64,000 nucleotides of DNA from Pezicula radicicola (taxonomy: Eukaryota; Ascomycota; Leotiomycetes; Helotiales; Dermateaceae), in the NCBI GenBank assembly GCA_003008705.1, contig PDUO01000002.1, positions 452,898-516,897 on the forward strand, in the 5' to 3' direction. The notes under the pieces were generated by a model. That model had not been told where the DNA came from and did no database searches. It saw nothing but the letters and a program-made list of their open reading frames with translations. Shown piece after piece: positions 53,588-64,000 of the stretch. Within the stretch, counting starts at the first letter, position 1, and the number at the start of each line of letters is the position of its first letter. The translations under genes were made by a program, and so were the position numbers.

Positions 53588-56500
53588 GGTGGGTATTGTC
53601 GAAGAGACGGTGGGTTAGGATAGCTATTACTCTATGTTTCTCTTAGAGATGACAATAGCGTATTCTGGAAAGGCGTTGAAGTGCTGTTGTTTGTGCGACT
53701 ATTGACCCTTTAAATAGAATGGTTGTAGTGTTTAGGAGTGGAAGTTGTGATTCAAGATGTATGTCTGAATAATAGACTTCTGGTGAATCTAGATATTTGA
53801 ATGTGTAGCTGACAATGGAACAATGTATTGCATTGGCAAAAGCAACGAAAGCATTATATGTATACAGGAAAGCCTTCGTAGAGTAACTACGGTAGATCAT
53901 AGATAGTATGTTATATCTAAGTAATACTGTTTGCACCGGATTTGTTGTTCTGTGAGAGTAATGTATTATACCGACGGTATCATGATTAGCTCAATTCAAA
54001 ACTCCCATGCCGAATAGTGCTGATGTTTGGGATTACACCACCCAACTATTATTCGAGTGAAGTAAGTTGCCCAGATTCACGAGTTTCGCTAAAGGATTCC
54101 CGAATTAGGTAAATCATAAACTCATCGACACAGAACTACTTGAGTCTTCTGGTTTTAATTCTTATAGAATAATTCAAAGAGAAGGGTCTAAGATTAATCT
54201 TAATAAAGTGCCTCCTTTTTGCCAACTAGAGTAATGATATTCTTCTTTAACCCGTCGACAGAAGGGATCTCAACATGGAGTGTAATAATCTTCATTACGA
54301 TATAGTACAATAGTTAGCTTATTAGGTCATTCAAGTTTGATCACATCTATCACATTAGCAAATAAGTAAAGTAACTAAATCTAGTATATCAATTGAGAAA
54401 TCAAGGTTGTTGTTGTTAACTCTAATGATATTGCTAAGAAAATAGTAGATATTTCTGTGAGCAAACATAGTTTAACGAGAGAAAAAACTCTACTAATGTA
54501 TAGAGTCTTAGATAACCTGAAGGTATATAGTTAAGGCTTTAGCCCTTCATTTGCAAGCTCCTAAATATTATCCTAAGCCTTGTTGAAGCATTGTGTATAA
54601 TGTTCTGTTCTACGTTGATATATAATTATAGCTGGTAGCCGTCGTGACTGGATGTGTTAGGAACTTAGGAATGAGTTAGTTTTACATCGTTAGCTGCTGC
54701 TTTAAAGTTGACACTTTGAATCCTATAGCGTAGGAAATGAAAAGAAGTGGAGTAAATGCTCTACTATAAGGATGTTTTATTTTCCACTTTTCTAAAAACT
54801 GCAACACTAACGCTACAAAGCACTAGTCAACAGAGCAATCAGGCAAGAAGACGGTACTACTTAATGGAACCTGAAGTAAAACGCAAAACTGCAAGCCGTC
54901 TCTTCCCTACCCAAAGAGACCAAATAGCCAAATACAAAAAGACACCACAGGTCAAAGTACCCATCGAAACCAGAAGTGAAACCGCAGCCCATACCTCTCC
55001 GAACAAAGTTTTAAGATAATCGAGGTCTATCCCGGCCTGAAGAATGTTCTAATAACTAATAAATGTAGACTTGAAATTCATTAAACTTAGATGACAACAA
55101 CAAACAAGCTAGCAACAGCTGCGGTTGAAAATTTAACGAAATGCAGATATTCAAGCTTGCTGGCTCACAACTAGTAATTCTTGTAAATAATAAATGGGCG
55201 ATATATAGTGGATATTATGCATTAGCTTAAAATATTTCGAGCAATAAACAGGGTATAATACACCAATGGCCAGTGGCTGCATATGGTAACGGCGGCAATG
55301 TGTTTTCAAGTTACTTAAACAGAATGCAACCTTGTATCTACCTAAAATAAAGGAATAATATGATCTTTCTCTTCAACAATTTCAATTGAGACACTAGCAA
55401 ATTTTTAAAATCAGCAGTAAATCAAATAGCTGTTTAACTACCTAGGTACCGAGGTACTTTTATTTAACTCGGCTAATTTAAGCAACTGTCTGACTTTTGC
55501 TCAACCAGCAGTCTAACAGTGTCTCAGAGATCTCTAAATTAAGAGGAAATTCAAGTCTCTTGTTAGACGTTAATGTCTTTCTATAGCGAGACGTTAAAAG
55601 CACAACTGAAGGAGTTACATGTTCAGTTGCATTTTGCTTCTCCTTTAGCGCACAGATATCTCCTTGTTGCAGTTTATCTGCTTTATCTTTTAACTCCGCA
55701 CAATTTCCTAATTTAGGACTTTCCAAGTAAGCAGATTAGTGTTTTTACATCTAAACGACAACAAGTAGAGAAACAACAACAGCAGATGTAATAAAACAAA
55801 ATGTAGTAGGAGTACTTGAGCGGTACATGGTTTGTTATTGTGGCGAGATTGCGAGGCCTCTAAAGAAGAGAAGGTGAGGTTTAGACAGAGTTCGTGAAGT
55901 TCAAGAAGGGTGTTCTGAATCATCTGCTGGAATTGAGATACAGCAAAGGTGTGGCCATCAAGGTTAATAGCACTGAAATCATCATTCTACGCGATGCGAG
56001 GGAGACCATAATCCGGCTGATGTTCTGGTGTGTACGCGGCAACACTATAGATTTCGGAGAGAAAGCTTGCGGATCTCTCAATGACATGTTCTTAACAGAA
56101 CTTAGAAAACAAATCAGAAGCGCCAGCATTGGCTCGGTCATCAGGGTGAAAGGCATACTAAATTACGAGGACTCTGGAGATGAACTTGATGCCTGCTAAG
56201 AAAGGAGACATGTCACTAGCTTCTTTGAAGATGCGCTTTGTGGGATTGAATAACATAAGCGCCAGGAGAAGTCCAGAACAGGACGTTGGTCTCTTAGAGT
56301 TTTCAAGAAGCTTTCTTGCGAGCTTGTGCTTCTTGGGTCAATTGTTGGTAGTCAATCTATCTTATAACTCGAACTTCCACCCCTTTCTTATTATTCTATT
56401 GCTTCGTAGCATTTCTTCAGTTATGCTATAGACGAAATTAAGTCAGTGGTTCCTGATTGTATCGTCTGGGAACTGTAGTTTCTTATAATCCTGATGCAAA

Positions 56501-56934
56501 CCTTTGTTGCTTCTTTGCCCTCTTGTTTTGGATTACTAGAAATACAACTTTGAAGATTAGTAATTTAGTACTTGATGTACTTGACAGCTTAGTAATTTTG
56601 CTACATCTTGAGTGCAATAAGGTAGCTATTGTCTTTAGAATTAGCAGGCACTGTCTTCATTAGCCGTCGGAAATTCTTACTGTGCTTTGTTAAAACTCCT
56701 AACAAGAACTAGTACTTGCTGTTTTTGATGTAGACTTGACATTATCTAGTACGTTGTTCCTGCTGGTTAAGCGTGCACATTTTCCTACACGACTATATTA
56801 CCTCTATCTAGGTTTTAAGAGAATATTACAAACGAATCTGTAGATAGAGAATTGTAGTGTGTGGTTGTCAAGTAGCTGGTTGCTGTTAATAGACGATTAG
56901 AATTTAAGTATATCTACCTCGAATCCTCGAATTA

Positions 56935-56968
56935 GCGAGGTGCGAGGTGCGAGGTGCGAGGTCCGAGG
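56935..56968. repeat. GCGAGGT tandem repeat
   Basis: Four 7-bp units and a fifth, altered one. Confidence 0.85.
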
Positions 56969-58051
56969 AAGCTAAGATTGTTGTTGCTAAGTTTACTAAG
57001 TCCAACCGTCGGCCTTGCTGAGCTTGTGCTGCCTGTGTAGCATGGTGGGTTTCTACCCACTTGTCGGCAAAAATTGTTGCAACGAGCAATGCTACTGCTG
57101 TCAAGAACAAAGGTAACTATCCTGCCATTTTAAGCACCTTTACCTTCGGGCATAGAACAAATCGTAGGAGCTGCCTCATTTAATTGCATCGCTCTCCTCT
57201 TTCGTCATGCCGTTATAGACTTATAGTAAGTTAGGAATTCGAAAATAAAGCTGTTAACAATGATTATTGTGCTGAATGCATTTAAGGCTCCTGCATAGAA
57301 AAACGGAGGAAACAGTTTGAGCCTTCTAGTAATATTCTGCAATTTATTGAACAGTGCGAAAGGGTAAGAAATAAGTTCGAGTAGAAACGAAGACAAATGG
57401 ATAGGAGGTAAATTCCTGATTAATTGTCTTAGCAGCTTATAGATACAGAAAGATTATAATCTCATTCGTTCTGAGCTTGCGAAATAGTTGCGAAGAGAGC
57501 AATCATGCCTGAGGGATGAGAAAGTCAAAACTTCAATCCACTGTCTCACCTACTTGTAATTACAGCAGGACTCCTGTCACTTTCTAGAGCTATTTTCAAT
57601 TTCTTCTTCCATCGGCGGTGAATACACTTCACGCTTGCCAACTAGCAGGTTGTTGTCATTTTGATTTAGTAGTTTTTCTAAACTAAAGAGAAAGAATACA
57701 ATAGGAAGGTTCATTTGCTGTTTTCATAATTGGATTCGATAAGAAGGATCCTGTACTACAGGTGGATTGATGATTGAGCAACACCAAGCTTGACCTTGAG
57801 TGCTCCGCAATCTTCGCTTTAAGCAGTCGAGAAGGACCGCCAGCGTAACCAACACTCGTCTGCATTTTCAACATCCTTGGTTGTGCAGCAATTCGGCGAT
57901 GAGTTGCTTGTAGTGATTTGATACGGCCTTGTAGCTTTCATACTTGGACCCTTAAATGACCCTGTTGCTCCAAGCTAATCGATCGGTCGATGGGCATCTA
58001 GGTATATGCGCACGGAACAGCAACATAGAACCGCTGAGCGGCGTTATGTGC

Positions 58052-58087
58052 TGCTCACATGCTTGCTCACATGCTTGCTCACATGCT
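58052..58087. repeat. Perfect 12-bp tandem repeat, three units
   Basis: TGCTCACATGCT occurs three times with no change, although the surrounding DNA is decayed. Confidence 0.9.
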
Positions 58088-58390
58088 CGCACTGCTTCAG
58101 TGAGTACGGAATGCATTTCTAACTTTGTTTCGCCACTGTATGGCTACTAGCTATTCGTGGCTTAACTATTTATAAAGTATTAGCTGCCTCGGTTTATAAC
58201 ATCCGGGGGGAAACATGGCGTCCTTTCTCTGTACGAAAGTATACGCTTGCGGAAGAGGCTGTTGGACCACACACAGAACAACATTTGTTACCTTGAAAAT
58301 AGCTCGCTGCCCATGTTTTGTTGCAAATCGCAAATAACTGACTCGATTCTCAATGATTCGAGATTCTGTCTCTCCATATTGAATACGGTG

Positions 58391-58960
58391 TCTGTTGCAC
58401 ATCGTCATTTTGAGAATGACTCGACCCCCATCTGTCATTCAGTAGTCAGTCATCTCACGGTCTACATTTGGAGCTTGCCTCTAGCCCCACACACGTCACC
58501 CGCCTTTCTACCAGTTCAAAAGTTACCTTGTTACCGTCATACACTTCAAAGCAACCTACCATCGCAATAACAACCCGCAAAGGATCAACTCAAATCATCT
58601 TTTGTTGCACATCGTCTTTTTGAACACGACTCGTCTCCCATCAGCAAGTTATGGTAATCGACCCTACCGCCAGGACGTATTTTCAGTAGCAAAAAGCAAG
58701 AAAAGAATGAGAAACAGTTCTAGGCCCAGCCCCATCAAATCCATTCCCACAGGCCCCACACGGACCATGGCTCCTCCTTCTCCAATCCCAAAGCTACCCA
58801 AAGCTACCCAAAGGGCTGCCAAAGCACCTGAAAGTTGCGGAAAACCCCCCACCAAATCTCCTCCCCTCCTCTCCTTTCAAAGACATCAACCAACAGAACG
58901 AGAAAGAGAATCTTTTGTTGCACATCAGCAAAAAGGCCTCCTGACTCGTCCTCTGCTCAT
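58391..58960 (+). repeat. Three dispersed copies of a ~45-bp motif
   Basis: Copies at about 58391, 58599 and 58913 share TTGTTGCACATC or TCTGTTGCACATC, followed after 15-20 bases by GACTCG and a C-rich end. The first two are closest; the third is the most changed. No gene frame covers them all. Confidence 0.6.
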
Positions 58961-61900
58961 CATATCATGATACTTACCAAGAAAACCGGCCAGGCTCAGC
59001 CCAAAAAGTCCTCAAAAAACCCAAAAATTTCAAAGACATGTCAAAGTATGGGGGTATCGTACGATTGTCTCGGCCTATCTTTACAAGCGTTATCAGATGT
59101 CATTAATTTTGGCGAATCTTTCCCAGACATGTTGCTCTAGTGGCCTTTTTCCGAGGTTTTGGGCGGCATAAAGCCCTTTAATTGGTACGGATCGCCGTGT
59201 CTCGGTAGGAGCCGATGTCATGGACCGTGTCCGAGGCCTGCATTTGCAGAAAGGCGGATTCTCCGTGTGGAGAGACCGCATAATCCGGTGCAGTGAGAAC
59301 CAAGAATTGGGAATACCTGACTCGTTCATTGTTAAACATGTCAGCATCACATTATCAACTGCAGCGACGATGTCCAAGCTATTCCCACTTCATATTTCTT
59401 TCGGTCGGTTGTGTTCGGCATAGCAAAACAATCTCCTCTTTCCAAAAATCACTGTAGCTGCCCTCTAAGAGTTGTGCTCAGGAAACATACTTCCGTACAG
59501 CAAGTACCTTTCAAGGTTTTCGGATTTCGGCTTTCCGAAAAAAAAAAAAGGACATGATGTCCGAGATCTGAAATCCTGACTTTCAGTTAGCTCGCCTCAG
59601 GGTTTCCCCATATCTTTCAAGGTTAGACCTTGAATCAGTTGTGCTATTGTGAAGGATGGGAAACTGAATCGTGGGGAACCGGACTGGTGGAATCATGAGC
59701 ATATGCGCAGTATCTCGCGCAGTATCTCTCACTGTTTTTTTTTCGCATCGGAGATATCCCGAGGGTTACTTTTTCGCATGTCCCTTCTGTTTGGAGTTTG
59801 GTGCGTTGACTCGCGCATTGGTAAAGGGGTTCGTTTATCGTTTAGCAATTTTGGAGAACAACGGAGGAGGTTTGTGACTGGGAGCGGTGTACACCAGAGC
59901 TCGAGCATCATTTCGATAGTAATGCTGATATAGTCTGTACCTGGACCCTATGCGCCTTCCCCCCCCGTTTTATTAAGCTCTCACCCAGGTTATACTTAGA
60001 ACTAGTATCTCCAATTAGAAGTAGGTTTTTTTTGTAACGTTTGAAAGTAATCAAAACTACAGCCAAAAGTCTAGCGAGTGGAAATAAGGGCTCTTAGATG
60101 AGAATACTAAGAGTACAAAGGCAAGAAGAACCCTACAGATTAAAGAAACTTTGGAGCGTATGTATAACTGGGCGAAAAAAACAGCGGACATAGGCTAGTG
60201 TTTGCAGTACCTACATAGCTTTACAGCAAGATATCTTCGAGCAATGACACTCCCAAGAAAGTAAATAAACACTGTTTAAAATAACTGTTTAGTGTCGTGG
60301 CCCCACAGAGCGATTTTACAAATAAACTTCGCAGGTCGATAGGGTGACGTCGACTCTTGAATTATCCAAATTGAGCCTTAGAGTTTTAAGAGGGGAAGTT
60401 CAGATTTCTATTACAGTACGTGTATACAGATCATAACTTTAAATAAGGGCTTTTGCACAGTAGCCGAGAGTGCACAGACTTGAGTACATAGAATTGCCTA
60501 ATAAGAACAATTCGAAAAGCTGCGACGAGCTGGTACCACATCTTACCAAGTCAAGACAATTATAAGGTTTCAGACCTACTGCAGCTTGAAAAATCGCTCA
60601 AAATTACTGTAGCCCCCCTCGACTTAGCAAGTATGCTATGGTTCGTTAACTACTTACTTACTGTAATAAGCTTGTCTGATTTCCCCGGACAAGGACTCAG
60701 AACTTTTTTTAGAGCTTAGATTTTGCAACTACGGGAGTTAATATAAACAACACCTAACTTAATTGCAGTTTCTTTACTCTCGCTCTGTGAATTACAGAGA
60801 TTAAACCTTCCGGATACACCTTTGCAAAGATTGAGACGCTTATGGCTCTGGAGGAGAAGTCTGAGTTGCTTATGATGAGGGACTATTAAACTTTAGCATG
60901 GAAATAATAGTGAGAAGGTAGGATTGTATCCCGACCATCGTATATTGGCCAACGCTTGGGCCATAGGGACGTGCAATAAAGTATCGATCAAACAGAGTAA
61001 TTCTAGCCAATAAACTTCCTGTATTTGCCTCTGAGACGCGTTAAGCGATTATAGACGAGCAGAGTGTCGAATCCTTGCCTACATGGCCTTAGGTATTGCG
61101 AGCCAATTATTCTACAGCCTCACCGACAGCCTCATCTACATCCTCTACTATATGGAACTCTGTTCACTAAGAAAGGCGCGGCATCATGCCTAAACGTAAA
61201 GTCAGACAATCTCAAATATGCTTTCAAGAGCATTGATGGATATGAGTAGAAGCAGATATAGAGTAGAAGTGGACATAGAATAGAAGTGGACATAGAGTAG
61301 AAGTGGATATAGAGTAGAAGCAGACGTAAGTAGAAGCTCCTACGCCTCCTGATAAAGCTCCGATGAAGTATCTAAATATTAGATAGAGGAGGTGTATTTT
61401 TAGAACATAGTTAGCAATACTCTTTCTTTTGACAACAATTCTTTTTAAATTTATATTAACATACAGGTAAGAAGTATGATAGGAACATACTTAAATAAGA
61501 TAGTACGGAGTAAATGAAAGAAAATTATTTATAGGAGCCTAAGGGCTCTATGAGATGGTATGAGTAATTCTCATATCGTGGCCAAGCCTTGTGCAATTGC
61601 TGCGGTCTCTCAACATTGAGATCCTGGATGGAGGCGGAATAGAGAGGATCTAACAAAGGTAGGTCAGGTGGCTCGGAGTGAGTATTCCTGCGATTCCGTT
61701 CAATTTTAGCTAATTATTGTTTTCTGATATCCTCAAAGATGCTACTACTTGTTGTTTGCTGTTCTATATCAAGTTTCTGCAGCGTATATACCAGCTACAG
61801 AGTCATCTGTTTACACATAATTAAAGCAGTGGTAAGAAATTCTCTGTATGATTTGATAATGCATCATTAAAAAATATCTCTGAAAATAAGAAAAAATAAG

Positions 61901-62029
61901 GATCGAAGTAGATATTGTAACAACTGCTTCTTATCAGCTACAATAGTAAAACTTCACTAATTAGAAACCCATACGGAGAACCGAGTATATCTTCAATGAT
62001 CCAAACAATAAAACTCCGCCTTAGCTCGA
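58961..62029. other. Intergenic, partly AT-rich region
   Basis: No gene supported. Open frames at 59093-59377 and 59649-59933 have no domain. A weak A+C to G+T change lies near 59040. Confidence 0.4.
61245..61337. repeat. 17-bp tandem repeat, about five units
   Basis: Units of AGTAGAAGTGGACATAG with C/T and G/A differences between copies, the fifth one base shorter. Differences are mostly transitions. Confidence 0.85.
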
Positions 62030-62480
62030 AAGATGCATCACAACAAAACGTTCCACCTCCCCTTCCGCTCACCCCACGTTAATAATTCCTCTCCACAAAA
62101 ACAACTTACCACCTGACCTCCAAACCACTCTCACGACTTCCGTACTTCACCACTAAACCCTCGAGCTGACAAGGGAAAATCCGAGAATTAAGCCAAACTC
62201 ATCCACAGAAGGCAGGGTCCTCAAGTCATAATTGGTCTACTGGAGTAACCGAGCAACGCGGGGGAATTCGCAATCCGAGGTTTAAGCCAAACGACAACGA
62301 CTAACCCCACGTTTGCTACCTACCGGAGACTTACCATTCTATACCTTATAGTACCTGACGAGATGAATGAGGCGGTGGTGGGGTAATGTAACTTGCTTAT
62401 GATACGTAGGTACTGCTCTTGTGAGATAGAAGATCCTAGTTAGTGGATTTTCTTTTGAAGTACTTATTCTTATTTCGAAC
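62030..62480. other. Weaker AC-to-GT composition switch near 62,250
   Basis: 62041-62100 has A+C 44/60; 62341-62400 has G+T 36/60. Lies in the upstream DNA of the GH35-type gene. Confidence 0.35.
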
Positions 62481-62746
62481 CTCGAGGGACTGATTATTTT
62501 ACAACTTTGCTATCTTTCTTCTCTCTCTTGAAATACTCAATCTCCAAAAATTCAAAGCTTATTATCGGAGTTCTGTTGACTAGGGTGTGTCTTTATCTCT
62601 CTTGATTAGCGCCTTCGAAAGCTCTCTGCTTTTGTTAGAATAGCTGGACTGGACTGGACTGCACTATTCGGTTTCCTTGATACATATTCGATTGAGGTTT
62701 AAGAGGAGGGCATCTACGCAGAAGAAATCACAAATCATAATCCTCA

Positions 62747-64000
62747 ATGGGCGACGCAACACTCCCAACCACAACCATGGCATCGCACACAACCTCACCA
62801 CCAAAACACCCCCATCTCCGCAAAACCAAAACCTCCTCCCAACTAATCGTGAATGGCCAACCATTCCTGATGCTCTCCGGAGAACTACACAACTCCTCCC
62901 TCTCCTCCGCAGCCTTCATGCGTAAACACGTCTACCCCAACATGGTCCGCGCAAACGTAAACACAGTTCTCGGATCCGTAACCTGGGAAATGATCGAACC
63001 AATCGAAGATCACTTCAACTTCTCCGAACTCGATGCCGTCATCCTCGGAGCCCGAGAATTCGGAATCAAGATCATAGTCTTATGGTTTGGAAGTTTTAAG
63101 AATGCTTTAAGTACCTACGCACCCGGTTGGGTAAAGAAAGATGTAAAGAGATTTCCGAGGGTTCATATTCGGGATTCTGAGAAGAATGGAGAGATTAAGA
63201 CGTTGGAATTGGTTAGTCCTTTTAATGAGAGGGCTTGGAAAGCCGATGCGAAGGCTTTTGCAGCTCTGATGAAACATTTGAAGGAATTTGATGAGGAGTT
63301 TGGGACCGTGGTTATGGTTCAGGTTGAGAATGAGACGGGACTTTTGGGTGATTCGAGGGATCGTTCCAAGGTTGCTGAGAAGGCTTTTAACGGTCCGGTT
63401 CCTAAGGATGTTTTGGATCATCTTCAACAAAACTTTGAAGCTACGAGTCCTTATTTTCAGAAGAGGTTTCCGGCTCTTAGGAGTTTGAGAGCTGGTGATG
63501 TTACGTGGGCGGAGGCTTTTCCTGGGACGGATCCCATTGATGCTGAGGAGATTTTTATGGCTGATGTTTTCTCAAGATATATTGGCCATGTTGCAGCTGC
63601 TGGGAAAAAGGAATATCCCATTCCTTTTTACACGAATGTATGGTTGAATTTCGATGATCCTTCGATTCTGGATCTTCAAGGTTTGCCTGTCGTGGTGGGA
63701 GGTGGTCATAAAGCTGGAATCTATCCCTCGGGAGGTCCATGTCCACATACTCTCGATCTCTGGAAATATCATACCGGACCCGCGCTCGATTTTATCGCTC
63801 CAGATTTGTATTTCCATGATTATGAAACTGTTTGTAAACAGTATCGACATGGGAATCGACCACTTTTTATTCCTGAGCAAAGGAGAGATGAGAAGGGTGT
63901 TAGGAGAGTTTGGTTGGCTTACGGTACTTATCTCGCTATGGGAGCTTCTCCATTTGGAATTGATTCTTTGGATGCTTCCGAGAGTCCGGTTACAAGACAT
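62747..64000 (+). CDS. GH35/DUF5597-type beta-galactosidase, 5' part (runs off the window)
   Basis: ATG 62747 opens 418 codons without a stop to the window edge. The fold is a GH35-like (alpha/beta)8 barrel: GQPFLMLSGELHNSS, MVRANVNTVLGSVTWEMIEP, then VMVQVENETG with the likely acid/base Glu, and FIPEQRRDE with a candidate nucleophile Glu. The layout matches the GH35/DUF5597 branch seen in bacteria and fungi, which removes terminal beta-galactose. No signal peptide is visible at this start, and no intron in this part. A C-terminal DUF5597 domain would lie beyond the window. Codon use flips from A/C to G/T inside the gene. Confidence 0.82.
   Translation, partial: MGDATLPTTTMASHTTSPPKHPHLRKTKTSSQLIVNGQPFLMLSGELHNSSLSSAAFMRKHVYPNMVRANVNTVLGSVTWEMIEPIEDHFNFSELDAVILGAREFGIKIIVLWFGSFKNALSTYAPGWVKKDVKRFPRVHIRDSEKNGEIKTLELVSPFNERAWKADAKAFAALMKHLKEFDEEFGTVVMVQVENETGLLGDSRDRSKVAEKAFNGPVPKDVLDHLQQNFEATSPYFQKRFPALRSLRAGDVTWAEAFPGTDPIDAEEIFMADVFSRYIGHVAAAGKKEYPIPFYTNVWLNFDDPSILDLQGLPVVVGGGHKAGIYPSGGPCPHTLDLWKYHTGPALDFIAPDLYFHDYETVCKQYRHGNRPLFIPEQRRDEKGVRRVWLAYGTYLAMGASPFGIDSLDASESPVTRH
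62750..63900. other. AC-to-GT composition switch near 63,030
   Basis: 62761-62820 has A+C 50/60; 63301-63360 has G+T 42/60. Both windows lie in one uninterrupted reading frame. Confidence 0.6.

Larger units (their letters stand above)
52740..53600. other. AC-to-GT composition switch near 53,145
   Basis: 52981-53040 has A+C 44/60; 53281-53340 has G+T 45/60. Confidence 0.5.
53601..58390. other. AT-rich decayed region
   Basis: No intact gene. Islands of higher GC (about 55850-56360, 57650-57960) look like decayed coding DNA; on the minus strand both contain protein-like pieces broken by stops, such as ASFLSEIYSVAAYTPEHQP at about 56010-56070. Family not recognised. Confidence 0.45.

Noticed and set aside
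61245..61337. CRISPR-like array
   Set aside because: Units are contiguous 17-bp tandem repeats without spacers, in a fungal genome.

Overview
The window is nuclear DNA of a filamentous ascomycete. Genes have short (46-77 bp) GT-AG introns with CTAAC/CTGA-like branch points. The recognisable proteins are fungal: a chitin deacetylase with CBM18 modules, 2EXR and CRIB proteins, a DUF5519 protein, and Ctr9 of the Paf1 complex. AT-rich blocks carry decayed sequence whose stop codons look like C-to-T changes, the mark of repeat-induced point mutation (RIP). A Leotiomycete is my best guess but cannot be proved from the sequence alone.

Layout. 0-2.8 kb: AT-rich decayed DNA with a tRNA-Ala-linked repeat and a 635-bp inverted-repeat element. 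3.0-4.9 kb: secreted CBM18-NodB-CBM18-CBM18 chitin deacetylase. 5-8.3 kb: second decayed block with two gene relics, two MITE-like elements and more repeat copies. 9.2-14.7 kb: an intact eight-exon gene for a ~1,719-residue protein joining an N-terminal GHKL ATPase to a C-terminal NO VEIN/DUF3883 domain with a D...EVK motif. 15.3-15.7 kb: a third repeat copy ending in an intact tRNA-Ala(AGC). 16.4-17.6 kb: 2EXR protein. 19.6-20.5 kb: broken 4HBT thioesterase. 22.1-22.6 kb: small Ser/Thr-rich GPI-type protein with an in-frame TAG.

23-45 kb is the conserved core: CTR9, a DUF5519 protein, a DEAH-box RNA helicase, a dienelactone hydrolase, a Mn/Fe superoxide dismutase with a GC-AG intron, and a CRIB protein. 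44-51 kb is balanced in composition but holds no gene I can support. 53-62 kb is mostly AT-rich decayed DNA with short tandem repeats. From 62.7 kb to the edge runs the start of a GH35/DUF5597-type beta-galactosidase.

The most striking signal is not a gene. At eight or more places the + strand switches over a few hundred bases from A+C-rich on the left to G+T-rich on the right, always in that direction, in coding and non-coding DNA and for genes on both strands. That is the skew sign expected at a bidirectional replication origin, but far sharper than usual.

The genes do not form one pathway. Ctr9 and the helicase are housekeeping genes; the chitin deacetylase, the ATPase-NO VEIN protein and the repeats are the accessory part.
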